Source: G963667425 sp963667425 [NCBI: bacterium]
Lineage (GTDB): Bacteria > UBP6 > UBA1177
Direction: 5' to 3'
Assembly: GCA_963667425.1 (NCBI GenBank)
Contig: OY763407.1
Span: 2,887,303 to 2,951,302, forward strand
DNA: 64,000 nt
The translations under genes were made by a program, and so were the position numbers. Of the stretch, positions 25,436 through 34,771 are shown piece by piece; the first letter of the stretch is position 1, and each line of letters begins with the position of its first letter. The notes below the pieces were generated by a model. It was given only the letters and a program-made list of their open reading frames with translations, was not told the DNA's origin and ran no database searches.

Positions 25436-27132
25436 TTTTGTTTATCCGCAATTTTATAAGTTCTTATAATGCTTGCTATGTAAAATATTAGAGATACTGC
25501 AATAAGAATAAGAGATGTGTTTTTTGATGTCATGAATGAAAGTATTGCAGGAAATACAATTAAAAAAAGCCAAAAGATACTTCTTATTGTTCTGCCGAGG
25601 TAAATCATTCCCCATGAAGGTATGAATGCTAATGAAAGTGCGAGCTTTTTTCTGTTTTTGGAATATTTTTCAATAGCTTTTTTATAAATAGCAAGATCAT
25701 AGTTATAAAGAGAATGACTGCTTTGTTTTGCCATATAACATTTCATGCAATGCTTACTGTCTCTTGATATTGAACAGATTTCACAAATTATCTTTCCGCA
25801 GGCGGTACATCTTGATATTTTAATCGACGGAAATGTTAATTTAATTAAGAATAATAATATGATAGCAATTAGTATAAAAGGTATGAAGGACGCAGTTAAG
25901 GAAAGAACTGCAGCTTTTATAAACAATTCTTTTGACTGCTTGTATTCAGAAACAATTTTATTGGAAGGAGGGAAATAAAGTGCAGGGAATGTAGCGATGA
26001 AACCTCTTTTGGAAATGGTATATCGAATAGCATCAGCGTCATCTCTAAGGCCTTCTTCTTCCATTATTTTTGCAATGTTGGTTGCTACAGCACTTTCTTT
26101 TTTAGTTGAATAAAGCGTGTTCAGGAATACTTTTGCTGCTTTAAGTTCTCCCGAAAAATAGAGATTAAGTCCAGTAAGATTTTGAGCAGCTGTTATAAGT
26201 TCTCTCTCTGATTTTTTATTATTAATAACATTAGTAAGTTCATCTATGCTTGATTTATAATTTCCTGCATAGTAAAGTTTTAATGCTTTATAAAAAGCGG
26301 AATAGTGAGTTTGTTTCACTTTTATATCATCAGGTGAAACAGCTGTTGAATAACTGAAAAGATGTGTCTTTGATGTAATTATATTTTCATTTAATGTGAT
26401 AAATGTTATGTCTAAGAAAAGAGAAATCAATATTATTGTAATAGATATTGTTTTGTCTCTGGTTCTGATATTCTGCCATATCAGAGCTATCAAGACAAGT
26501 TCGGCAAGAGCAGTATATGATGTTGATATAAACAGAATAACAGGTGTGGCAATAAATATTACAATTAGAAATATCATATAAAATTTTGAAAAACTTGTTA
26601 TATGCATAAATCGATGTATCAACGCAGATCTGTTTTTTATAAAGATCGCAGATATAAATATCAGAAAAATTCCAAGTATAGTTGTAATTGCAAGTTTTAT
26701 TACAGATAAAATATGTGTTTCAAAATGCTCGGAATAAAAAGACTGCTTAAATCCATTTTCAAAATATAAAAAAGCCTTTTTTATCTGTTTTATGTCTGAT
26801 TTTATTATTTTTTTAGCAGCAGTAAAAGAGTAAAGACTTTTAGATGGAGATATATCTGCTGCAAACTGTGCAGCGATAGAGCTTTTTTCATTATCAAGTT
26901 TTTCTGTTTTTTCAATGATAATTTTTGAACAGTATGGTGCTTCTGATATTCTATTTTCCAAAAGAAAAACATGAAGTTCGGAAAGTTCGTTCATAAGCTG
27001 AATATTTGAGTATTCTTTAGCTAAAGATACTGCTTTTTCACACTTTTGCTCAATTTCTTTTTGAGAAACCGCACTTAATGAAAAAGGAAAAAAAAGAATA
27101 ACAATAAGAAATTTTAATAATAATTTTTTCAT
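25432..27132 (-). CDS. Multi-pass membrane protein with TPR-like loop and zinc-binding Cys cluster
   Basis: 566 residues from the ATG before KKLLLKFLIVILFF, which starts a signal peptide ending in LSA; an in-frame ATG 9 codons upstream is possible. After a periplasmic helical part come several transmembrane helices (about residues 140-240), a TPR-like soluble region (YYAGNYKSSIDELTNVI, LYFSGELKAAKVFLNTLY), another helix, the cysteine cluster CTACGKIICEICS and CMKCY (a probable zinc ribbon or treble clef), and two or three final helices. Homologous architectures occur in deltaproteobacteria, with unknown function. It overlaps the PATAN gene by 4 bp; the two may form a membrane complex. Confidence 0.65.
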   Translation of the reverse strand: MKKLLLKFLIVILFFPFSLSAVSQKEIEQKCEKAVSLAKEYSNIQLMNELSELHVFLLENRISEAPYCSKIIIEKTEKLDNEKSSIAAQFAADISPSKSLYSFTAAKKIIKSDIKQIKKAFLYFENGFKQSFYSEHFETHILSVIKLAITTILGIFLIFISAIFIKNRSALIHRFMHITSFSKFYMIFLIVIFIATPVILFISTSYTALAELVLIALIWQNIRTRDKTISITIILISLFLDITFITLNENIITSKTHLFSYSTAVSPDDIKVKQTHYSAFYKALKLYYAGNYKSSIDELTNVINNKKSERELITAAQNLTGLNLYFSGELKAAKVFLNTLYSTKKESAVATNIAKIMEEEGLRDDADAIRYTISKRGFIATFPALYFPPSNKIVSEYKQSKELFIKAAVLSLTASFIPFILIAIILLFLIKLTFPSIKISRCTACGKIICEICSISRDSKHCMKCYMAKQSSHSLYNYDLAIYKKAIEKYSKNRKKLALSLAFIPSWGMIYLGRTIRSIFWLFLIVFPAILSFMTSKNTSLILIAVSLIFYIASIIRTYKIADKQK

Positions 27133-27238
27133 ACGTAGAATCCGCTTAATAAAAAACATTACTTTTTATCACAAATAACAATTTTTTTCAAGATTTAGAA
27201 AAAGCAGAGACTAATGTAAGATTTAAGAGGAGAGTTGG

Positions 27239-29416
27239 TTATTCCTGTGAGATTATTCTTTCTTCTTCAACAACCTGAACTTCATCTATATATATTCCAG
27301 GATAGCTGGTGTATGCATCTGAATGAAAAAGAAATTTAATACCAAAATCTTTGCCATTCATTGATGCAAGGGAAACTTTGTATTTAAGATAGCCTGATGT
27401 TGAATAGGAACCACCAATTTTAGTGCCATTTAAAGATGAATAAGTTGAATGTTCTATGCATGCTATATTCATAGCTGTTTCCTGATTTGTATTAAGATCC
27501 TTGCTTATTACCTGAAAATAATCACAGCTAGTTGCTTGCATATTAACAAAAGCGAAGAAAGTCAATTCCACTTTATCACTATTTGCAGAAAAAGTACTAT
27601 TTATATTCGCGTATGAATCTTCTGCATGATTGTAATATCCATCAAGATTGGTCGCAAGTACATTGATCCCTTTATATGCTTTTCCAGGATAAGAAGAGCC
27701 AGTAACTGTCGTTTCTCCTATTGCCCATGTCATTTTATTGCTGCCGGATTTATCTTCAAATATCCATTTGGAATTTCCATTTTCAAAACCGTCATAGAAA
27801 TATCTTTTTATCTTATAAGTTTCAGTATACCCTGACTGTCCCAGGACTGTTCCGGTAGCTCCTGTACCAAGAAGTGTTCCGTTTATTTTAACTGTATGAA
27901 GTTTATTATAATAATCAAAACTGCCGCTTACAGGGGTAAATGTGGCGGTTTTTTCTAAAGCATTACATGTAACGGCCCCATTAATATAAACATCTCCTGT
28001 AGATGAATCTCCATCATCATCCCATTTTACAGTAAGCTCTTTTTTTATCGAACCAGTTGTTGTTGAATCACCTTCGCAGTTAACAGGTACTGAGAACAGA
28101 ACAGTCACAGCATTTGCTGTGTAAGTTACATTCTGAATTACACTAACAGTCTTAAAACTGAATTCATATGGTGTTTTTAAAGCATAGCTGTTTTGATCCG
28201 TTACTGCAGTTGTTACAACAACTGTATACTCAGTTCCCTGTTCAAAGGTATAATCTATAGTCACTGTTTTTGCTAAATCGTTACATGTTATAATTGAATT
28301 TTCAACATCGATTCCATTTATTGTAATTCCGCCATCCTTTGCAGTATCACAATCGACTGGTTCGTTAAATGTTATTACAATATCTGACGCTGTAGAAACA
28401 GCTAAGTTGTTGTTTGCAGGAAGAGTTGTCTCAATTTTAAGTGGAACGTCCATGCAATCGGCAGAGCAGGTTTCATCATCAACAGTGTTGCCATCGTCGC
28501 AAGCTTCATTTGATTGAACTGTTCCGTCACCGCATAAACCAATGACTGTACATGTTGATGAACAGTAATCGGTTTCAACACTGTTCCCGTCATCACATGC
28601 TTCCGTAGTCTGTTTATATCCGTCACCGCAGTATCCGTTTTCAGTCTGGCAGTCGCTTGAACAGTAATCTCCGTCATCAAGATTGCCGTCATCGCAAGCT
28701 TCATTTGATTGAACTGTGCCGTCACCGCATGTTCCGGATATTGTTTGACAGTCGCTTGAGCAGTAATCATTGTCATTGGTGTTGCTGTCATCACATTTTT
28801 CATTTGCCTGAACATTTCCGTCACCGCATCTTCCTGTTACAAGCTGACAATTAGCTGAGCAGTAATCATTATCATCAGTATTACTATCGTCACATGCTTC
28901 ATTTTCCTGAATTTTTCCATCCCCGCATGAACCTAAAACTGTCTGACAGTCGCTGGAACAATAGTCTGCTCCGGCGTTGTTGCCATCATCGCAGGCCTCT
29001 CCTTCCTCCTGAATTCCATTTCCACAAACAGGTTCGCTTATGTTATCATCATCAATAATTGTTTCATCAGGTTCACTGTCGGTTGCAGAATCCATATCTG
29101 TTTCGGCATCAATATCTTCATCAGGTGTTGATGTATCTGGTGAGATGTTATCAATATCCGGTGTTTCTTTTGCCGGTTTACAATAGGAGTCTATGCATTC
29201 AAAATTATATGCACAGTCGTTTTTTGTTGAACAAAAATTGGTATTTGTACATGTTCCTGTTTTTTCTCCTGCTGAATTATACTCATTTGCTGAAAAATCA
29301 CAGTACTGATCAACATTACAATCATTTTGAACATAACATGTAGTTGCAGGATCATCTGATGAACCGCATGATACAAATAAAACCAGTGTAATTAATAAAA
29401 TAAAAACAAATTTCAT
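27239..29416 (-). CDS. Lipoprotein with DUF4215 (Myxococcus cysteine-rich) repeats and Big_5 domain
   Basis: 725 residues. Lipobox LFVSC with Gly at +2, then SSDD. Cys-containing segments and an acidic spacer (TPDEDIDAETDMDSATDSEP) come first. Then at least six repeats of the DUF4215 type, each like CGDGTVQSNEACDDGN followed by DYCSSDCQ, at about residues 130-330. Next is an Ig-like Big_5/SbsA domain (TTLPANNNLAVSTASDIVIT, FNEPVDCD) and a C-terminal jelly-roll-like region (FYDGFENGNSKWIFED, YIDEVQVV). A large, disulphide-rich surface protein is likely. The near-identical repeats make the DNA locally repetitive, with possible length variation. Confidence 0.88.
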   Translation of the reverse strand: MKFVFILLITLVLFVSCGSSDDPATTCYVQNDCNVDQYCDFSANEYNSAGEKTGTCTNTNFCSTKNDCAYNFECIDSYCKPAKETPDIDNISPDTSTPDEDIDAETDMDSATDSEPDETIIDDDNISEPVCGNGIQEEGEACDDGNNAGADYCSSDCQTVLGSCGDGKIQENEACDDSNTDDNDYCSANCQLVTGRCGDGNVQANEKCDDSNTNDNDYCSSDCQTISGTCGDGTVQSNEACDDGNLDDGDYCSSDCQTENGYCGDGYKQTTEACDDGNSVETDYCSSTCTVIGLCGDGTVQSNEACDDGNTVDDETCSADCMDVPLKIETTLPANNNLAVSTASDIVITFNEPVDCDTAKDGGITINGIDVENSIITCNDLAKTVTIDYTFEQGTEYTVVVTTAVTDQNSYALKTPYEFSFKTVSVIQNVTYTANAVTVLFSVPVNCEGDSTTTGSIKKELTVKWDDDGDSSTGDVYINGAVTCNALEKTATFTPVSGSFDYYNKLHTVKINGTLLGTGATGTVLGQSGYTETYKIKRYFYDGFENGNSKWIFEDKSGSNKMTWAIGETTVTGSSYPGKAYKGINVLATNLDGYYNHAEDSYANINSTFSANSDKVELTFFAFVNMQATSCDYFQVISKDLNTNQETAMNIACIEHSTYSSLNGTKIGGSYSTSGYLKYKVSLASMNGKDFGIKFLFHSDAYTSYPGIYIDEVQVVEEERIISQE

Positions 29417-29542
29417 AATTCCCCCCAGAACCCCTTAAATCATTAAAATGATTCTATATAACATAGTTATAATTGCAACTTTTATGTAATGGATAATGAA
29501 AAATTAGTTGGTTTATGGGCAGGGAAGTTTGTTTAAATAAAA

Positions 29543-32500
29543 TTAATTGAGTTCATCAAGAGCGATGAGAGCTTTTACATATATTTCATTACTCGGATAG
29601 AGAAGTTTTATAAGAGTTACAAATATTTTCTTTGCTTCCGATTTGTTCGTTTCTCTCATACCAAAGCCATTCCAATACATGGTTTTTGCTGTGTCATTAA
29701 TAGACTGCATGCCTGCTTGTGCTTTAGAGTTGTTTCTGTCAGCATAGAGAGCTTTTGCAAAATTTTCTTTAGCTTCAATATATTTTTTTGCATTAAGAAG
29801 GTCTAAACCTGTGTTTGCATATATTTCAGCTTTATATGAGTCTATATCCGTTGTAATTGCAGATGCTTCCATTTCTCTAACTCTTTTTGTATCGGATTCT
29901 TCGTTAAAAGCACTTCTTATATCATCAAGTTCAGTTTCAACAAGCTCTTTGCTCTTGTCATTGAAGTTTCTTTCAACATCAGATTTTTTCTCTTTTGCAC
30001 TATCCTTATCTTCTTCATCCTGCTGTTTTCTCTGAACAGCATTTTCTTTGTAGCTGTCAAGTCTTCTTTCTTTATCAGCTTTCCATTCTTCCTGAAGAGA
30101 ATCCCATTTTTCTTTTTCTGCTGTAAGCCATTCCTGAAGTTCTTCTTTTGCTTTATCTTTCTTTGTTATTAAAGCTTCTCTTTTGTCTTCAAGAGATTTC
30201 TTGTTGTCTGTTTTTTCAGCTTTTGATGCAAGTTCCATTTTTGCATATTTGTCTTCTATTTTCTCTTTTTTAGCTTTGTAATCTGTTTCAAGCTTTTCAA
30301 GCTTTTCTTTCCATGCTTTTTCTTTTTTTACAGAATCATTTGAGAAAGCTATTTTTTTATCTTCAGCTTTCATCGCATAATCACTGTTTGTTGCTTCCAT
30401 CTTTTTTGTAATGTCGTCTATTTCGGCAGAAAGTCTTTCCATTTTCTTTTTGTCAAAAGAGATAGAACGCTCAAAAGCCTGTTTCCTTCTTTCTGCATCT
30501 TTGTCCCATATGCCGGAAGTTTTTTCTCTGGAATCTTTTCTTTTTGCAAGTTTGTCATCTCTTTTTTTCTGCTCGGCTTCAACTTTCTTTTCAATATCTT
30601 TCTTATAGTCTGCTTTTTTCTTTAAGAAAACCTGATACTCTTTTTCCGCTTTTTTCTTTTCTTCAAGCTTTTTGGCTTTGTAATCTTTGATTTCCTTGTT
30701 AAGCTTGTCACTTGTAGTTGAAATTGTCATATCATATTCCATAGACTGTTTTTCGTAATCTGCGTCTATGTTCATAATTTTTTCCTGAACGATAGCATCA
30801 TGATTGCTTTCATGCGCCTCAAGTTCTTTGGTTATTTTCTTAAGTTCTTTATTTAAGTTATCAAGCTCTTTTTTGTTGTTTTTATCAAGAGAAGCGAAAA
30901 CACTCTTAAGCTTTCTTTCACTTGTTTTATCATAAACTTTTAAAGATATTGAAAGATCTGATATTGTTGATTCAAGTGCTTTTCTTTCCTTGTCTCTTTT
31001 TGCTTTAAGTTCTTCTGCCGCTTTTCCTGCATTTTGTGATGCCGTCTTAAACTGATTATCAATTTCAGCTTTTTTTGCAGTTATCATTTTATCTGTTTCA
31101 GCATCAAAAGCTGCGATTTCATCACTCTTTTTCTTTTCAGCTGAGGCTACTTCATCTTCAATTGCTTTTCTTTCAGGAGCTTTTGCATCTTTTGCAGCCT
31201 GATCTGTTATTCCATTGAGTTCTGTATCAAAAGCGGTAAGTTTATCCTGTGCGGCTTTTATTACTGTGTCAAGTTCAGCTTCTTTCTGAGTTTTTTCTGA
31301 TGCTCTTTTTTCTGCAAGCTTGTCTGCTTCACTGTAATCAACTGCTCCTGATGAAAGTGATTTCTCCTGCTCAGATATAAGTCTTTCAGTTTCAGTGTCA
31401 AAAGCGGAAAGTTCAGCTTCTTTTGCTGAAAGGTCTTTTTCTATTTTTGCTTTTTCTTCATCAACTTTCATCTGCTCTACTTTTTTTGCTTCTTCAAGTT
31501 TTGTTGCTGAGTCTGTTATCGCTTTTTCCATATCAGCTTTTTTCTTTTTAAGATCTTCAAGTTTCTGCTGATATTCTTTTTCTACAGCAACCTGAGCGTT
31601 TTCTTTTTTCTCTTTGTATGATTTATCATTTGTGGTTCTTTTAGTTTCTATATCTGCCTGTACTTTACCAAGTTCATCTGCTTTCTGAAGCATGAATTCT
31701 TCAATTTCCTTATCATAAGCAGAGAGTTTTTTCTGCCACTCACTATCCTGCCTGTCATAATCAGCCAGACCAGCATTAAGTTTATCAAATGCAACCTGAT
31801 ATTCTTTCTGGATTTCAACGGCATACTTTCTATCTTCATCCTCACTCTGCATTTTTGTAGATTCATTTCCTGATGTATACTCTCTTTCCTTCTGTTCAAA
31901 TTCAAGAGCAAGTTTTTCCAGTTTTTCTCTTATTGTTTTTATTTCTTCTTCTTTTGCAGCTTTTGTTTCTTCAAGCTTTTTAATTTTAGCTGTAAGATCA
32001 TCGGCTTCTTTTTTGGTTTTTTCATCATTGTTTTTGTAGTATTCTTCTTTTTCCTTTCTTATTTCTTCTGTTTTTTTGTTGTATTCATTTTCAGCTATTT
32101 TAAGCTCTCTTTCCTGATCCTTATCTCTTTTTACTTTATCTTTATCGGTTACTCTTACGATACCTTTTTCCTGCTGTTCTATCATTGTAAGCTGACCTTC
32201 AATTTCTTCTATCTGCTGTCCAAGGTCTATATCAGCTTTCTGCCATTCAGCTTTTTTCTTGCTTATTCTTTCAACAAGTTCTTTTTTAGCCTGATTTTCC
32301 TGAGTTGCTTTTTCTGTTTCAAATTCTTTTTCGCTCTTTGCCTGTTTTATTCTGTCGTTGATTCTGTCATTGAGCCATTTATCAACTTTAGCAAGTTCAT
32401 CAACTCTCCATTTTCTTAAATCAGCCTGTTTTGACTTGTATTTATTATGAATTGACATTGATTTTTTTGCGTCAGATGTTTCTGATTTCGCATAAACAAG

Positions 32501-33319
32501 CCTTGAAACTTCAACTTCCATGAAAGAATCATATTTTGTCCCCATTTTTCTGATTCCTTCATCAAGAGATTCTATTCTGTCAAGAAGTTGTGCAGCTTTT
32601 GAATATTGCTGTTTTTTCATAAGCATTTTTAATTTGCTTACTTCAGATTCTACATTTTCTACAGCTTTATAAAGCTTTGCGGCATTTTTATCATTTTCTT
32701 TTTTTGCCACTTCTTTAAGAATTTTCTTTGCTCCACTTAAATCGCCCTCTTTATAGTAGGATAGAGCTGTTTTTATGTTTTCCTCCGAGTTCCCATAATA
32801 AGATGAACGGGTTACGCTTGATGATGAGCGGGAACTTGAAGATGAAACGCTTTTGGAGATCATTGAATTGACTTTCGCAACTATTTTTTCGGAAACATCA
32901 TATGCATCTTCGGTTGTTCCGAAAACTACTGCAGATTTACCTTTTACTTTTCCGTTTGATGATTCTATAAGGTAGTATTTTATCTGAGCCTTTTTGCCTT
33001 TTACAGCTATTTCAGATGCAAGAATATATTCTATTCCATTAAGTTTTTTTCCGTAATCGGCATAACAGGTCATCTGTTTTTCACATGCTTTTACTTTTCT
33101 TGCAGTGCTTTTTGACATTTTTGAAGTATAGGCAACTGCTTTAACTCCATCCAGCGATGAATAGGATTTTTTAAAACTGTTGTCTATTTTCGAAGATAGT
33201 TTTTTCTCCTGAGTACTTTTTGCACCTACAGGCATAACAACCATTTTAGGTTCAGCCAATAAAGAAAATGAAAACAAGAATAAAAAAATCGCTACAACAA
33301 GCCTGAATTTTCCTTTCAC
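29543..33319 (-). CDS. Giant exported coiled-coil protein
   Basis: 1258 residues from a GTG start, 6 nt after AGGAGG. Signal peptide (ending SLLAEP). Residues 24-155 look like a deltaproteobacterial TolB/CsgG-like N-terminal domain (CYADYGKKLNGIEYILASEI, YYLIESSNGKVKGKS). A Ser-rich linker follows near 160-180, then a short TPR-like part (LSYYKEGDLSGAKKILKEV). About 850 residues are almost uninterrupted Lys/Glu-rich coiled coil. The last 90 residues are TPR-like again (KYIEAKENFAKALYADR). It could span much of the periplasm as a rod or scaffold. No transmembrane segment besides the signal. Transcribed alone from its own promoter. Confidence 0.75.
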   Translation of the reverse strand: MKGKFRLVVAIFLFLFSFSLLAEPKMVVMPVGAKSTQEKKLSSKIDNSFKKSYSSLDGVKAVAYTSKMSKSTARKVKACEKQMTCYADYGKKLNGIEYILASEIAVKGKKAQIKYYLIESSNGKVKGKSAVVFGTTEDAYDVSEKIVAKVNSMISKSVSSSSSRSSSSVTRSSYYGNSEENIKTALSYYKEGDLSGAKKILKEVAKKENDKNAAKLYKAVENVESEVSKLKMLMKKQQYSKAAQLLDRIESLDEGIRKMGTKYDSFMEVEVSRLVYAKSETSDAKKSMSIHNKYKSKQADLRKWRVDELAKVDKWLNDRINDRIKQAKSEKEFETEKATQENQAKKELVERISKKKAEWQKADIDLGQQIEEIEGQLTMIEQQEKGIVRVTDKDKVKRDKDQERELKIAENEYNKKTEEIRKEKEEYYKNNDEKTKKEADDLTAKIKKLEETKAAKEEEIKTIREKLEKLALEFEQKEREYTSGNESTKMQSEDEDRKYAVEIQKEYQVAFDKLNAGLADYDRQDSEWQKKLSAYDKEIEEFMLQKADELGKVQADIETKRTTNDKSYKEKKENAQVAVEKEYQQKLEDLKKKKADMEKAITDSATKLEEAKKVEQMKVDEEKAKIEKDLSAKEAELSAFDTETERLISEQEKSLSSGAVDYSEADKLAEKRASEKTQKEAELDTVIKAAQDKLTAFDTELNGITDQAAKDAKAPERKAIEDEVASAEKKKSDEIAAFDAETDKMITAKKAEIDNQFKTASQNAGKAAEELKAKRDKERKALESTISDLSISLKVYDKTSERKLKSVFASLDKNNKKELDNLNKELKKITKELEAHESNHDAIVQEKIMNIDADYEKQSMEYDMTISTTSDKLNKEIKDYKAKKLEEKKKAEKEYQVFLKKKADYKKDIEKKVEAEQKKRDDKLAKRKDSREKTSGIWDKDAERRKQAFERSISFDKKKMERLSAEIDDITKKMEATNSDYAMKAEDKKIAFSNDSVKKEKAWKEKLEKLETDYKAKKEKIEDKYAKMELASKAEKTDNKKSLEDKREALITKKDKAKEELQEWLTAEKEKWDSLQEEWKADKERRLDSYKENAVQRKQQDEEDKDSAKEKKSDVERNFNDKSKELVETELDDIRSAFNEESDTKRVREMEASAITTDIDSYKAEIYANTGLDLLNAKKYIEAKENFAKALYADRNNSKAQAGMQSINDTAKTMYWNGFGMRETNKSEAKKIFVTLIKLLYPSNEIYVKALIALDELN

Positions 33320-33365
33320 TTTATCCTCCTAAAGCAACTTTTGATACTAAACACACAGTCGCAAC

Positions 33366-33394
33366 AATCTAGCAGAAATCTATTTTGCAATCAA
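33366..33394 (-). promoter_or_regulatory. Promoter of the coiled-coil gene
   Basis: The minus strand has TTGATT and TAGATT separated by 17 bp, 47 bp before the GTG start. Confidence 0.5.
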
Positions 33395-33505
33395 ATTTTT
33401 ATTTAATAATAAACGAATGTTGTTCTAACCAGAGCTTTGTAATGAATATATAACTCACTTAAGTATTTAACTATTATTAAATAAAACATGACTGCTTGTG
33501 GTTTC

Positions 33506-33533
33506 TTGACTTTTTTCCTCCACGAAATAAACT
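33506..33533 (+). promoter_or_regulatory. Probable promoter of the DUF1566 lipoprotein
   Basis: TTGACT and TAAACT are separated by 16 bp, 36 bp before the chosen start codon. Confidence 0.45.
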
Positions 33534-33569
33534 GCCAGCTATAACAATTGTTTTTTTATGGAGATGAAA

Positions 33570-34610
33570 ATGAAACTGTTTTGCGTTTTTATGTTTTCAT
33601 TGTTTCTGTTTTTAAGTTGTGATAGTGGTTCGAACGATGACAATAAATTTCAATCTGACAGTGATGTGGTTAATTTAAACGATGAAAGTGCAGTAAATGA
33701 TGAAAGCGCAGCAAATGATGCTGATATACCTTCCTATACTGATAATGAAACAACTGATACTGAAGCTTCGGATGAAGATTTGATTTCCGGTTACATACCT
33801 AATGACCCTGGAACTCAACAGTATGCGGCTGTTTTTGCTGATACGGGAAGAACTGGTGATTTTTCTGTTACAGATCCTAAAGGTAATGGTGAAGAGATTG
33901 TAACTGATTCAGCGACAGCTCTTATTTGGCAGAAGAATGTTCCTGCAAATGGGCTTGAGTGGCAGAGCGCGGTAGATTACTGTGAAAATTTAAATTATGG
34001 CGGATATTCAGACTGGTATCTCCCTACAATTCATGAACTTATGTCTATTGCTGACTATGGTAAATATCCAGCTTCAGGTGATTCATATTTCGGAGATATT
34101 CCAGCATTTGAATTCTGGACTTCATATAATCATCCAGAATATTCCGGTCACAGAATTATTGATTTTGAAGATGGAATGGATTCTCTTAGAGATAACAGTG
34201 AACTTTTTGCTGTAAGATGTGTTTTGAGAAAAAATGTTCCTGAATTTACTGGAACAAGATTTACAACTTTAGGTGAAGGTTATTTCAGTGATGCTCTTAC
34301 AGGAAAAGAATGGTATTTTACAAAGGATACTCCGAGAGGTTATGCAGATGCAGACAACTATTGTGCAACGCTTTCGGCTGGAGGAAAAGACGCATGGAGA
34401 GTGCCTGGACTTAATGAACTCCGTTCTGTTGTGAATTACAGAAAATATAATCCTTCTTCTGATTTTTCAGATATACTTGATGATTACTACTGGTCATCCA
34501 TTTCAAAGATTAATGATGATTATTACCGCTGGTATATTTATTTCAGTGATGGTGGTATAAGCTGGTATGTTCCTTCAATAGGTGGATATGTCGCTTGTAT
34601 CCATGATTAA
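33570..34610 (+). CDS. DUF1566 (Lcl-type) lipoprotein with Asp-rich spacer
   Basis: 346 residues. Of three in-frame ATGs, the third is chosen because GGAG lies 6 nt before it and the signal peptide starts there. Lipobox LFLSC with Asp at +2; the spacer to about residue 75 is rich in Asp, Asn, Glu and Ser. The rest contains two copies of the DUF1566/Lcl fold: first TALIWQKN, AVDYCENLNYGGYSDWYLPT and FWTSYNHP; then GKEWYF, ADNYCATLSAGGKDAWRVP and YYWSSISK. Lcl domains mediate extracellular binding in some bacteria (a collagen-like adhesin of Legionella). It is probably a surface-exposed binding lipoprotein. Confidence 0.82.
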   Translation: MKLFCVFMFSLFLFLSCDSGSNDDNKFQSDSDVVNLNDESAVNDESAANDADIPSYTDNETTDTEASDEDLISGYIPNDPGTQQYAAVFADTGRTGDFSVTDPKGNGEEIVTDSATALIWQKNVPANGLEWQSAVDYCENLNYGGYSDWYLPTIHELMSIADYGKYPASGDSYFGDIPAFEFWTSYNHPEYSGHRIIDFEDGMDSLRDNSELFAVRCVLRKNVPEFTGTRFTTLGEGYFSDALTGKEWYFTKDTPRGYADADNYCATLSAGGKDAWRVPGLNELRSVVNYRKYNPSSDFSDILDDYYWSSISKINDDYYRWYIYFSDGGISWYVPSIGGYVACIHD

Positions 34611-34771
34611 GAGATTTCTTTTTTTACGATTAAATAAATTTCAAGAGCATTTTTTTATTTATTTTTAATTATACAATTTAATTATTTATTCTTATGATAT
34701 CAATTTATTTTAGCTTTTCATTAGGACTCATGGTATTATTAACAAGATTAATTTGTTTATGAGGTGTTTCC

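Noticed and set aside
28402-28824. Open frame of 140 codons antisense-like to the DUF4215 lipoprotein frame
   Set aside because: It lies inside the repeat region on the same strand in another frame, is low-complexity and has no ribosome binding site; it is a by-product of the repetitive Cys-rich coding sequence.
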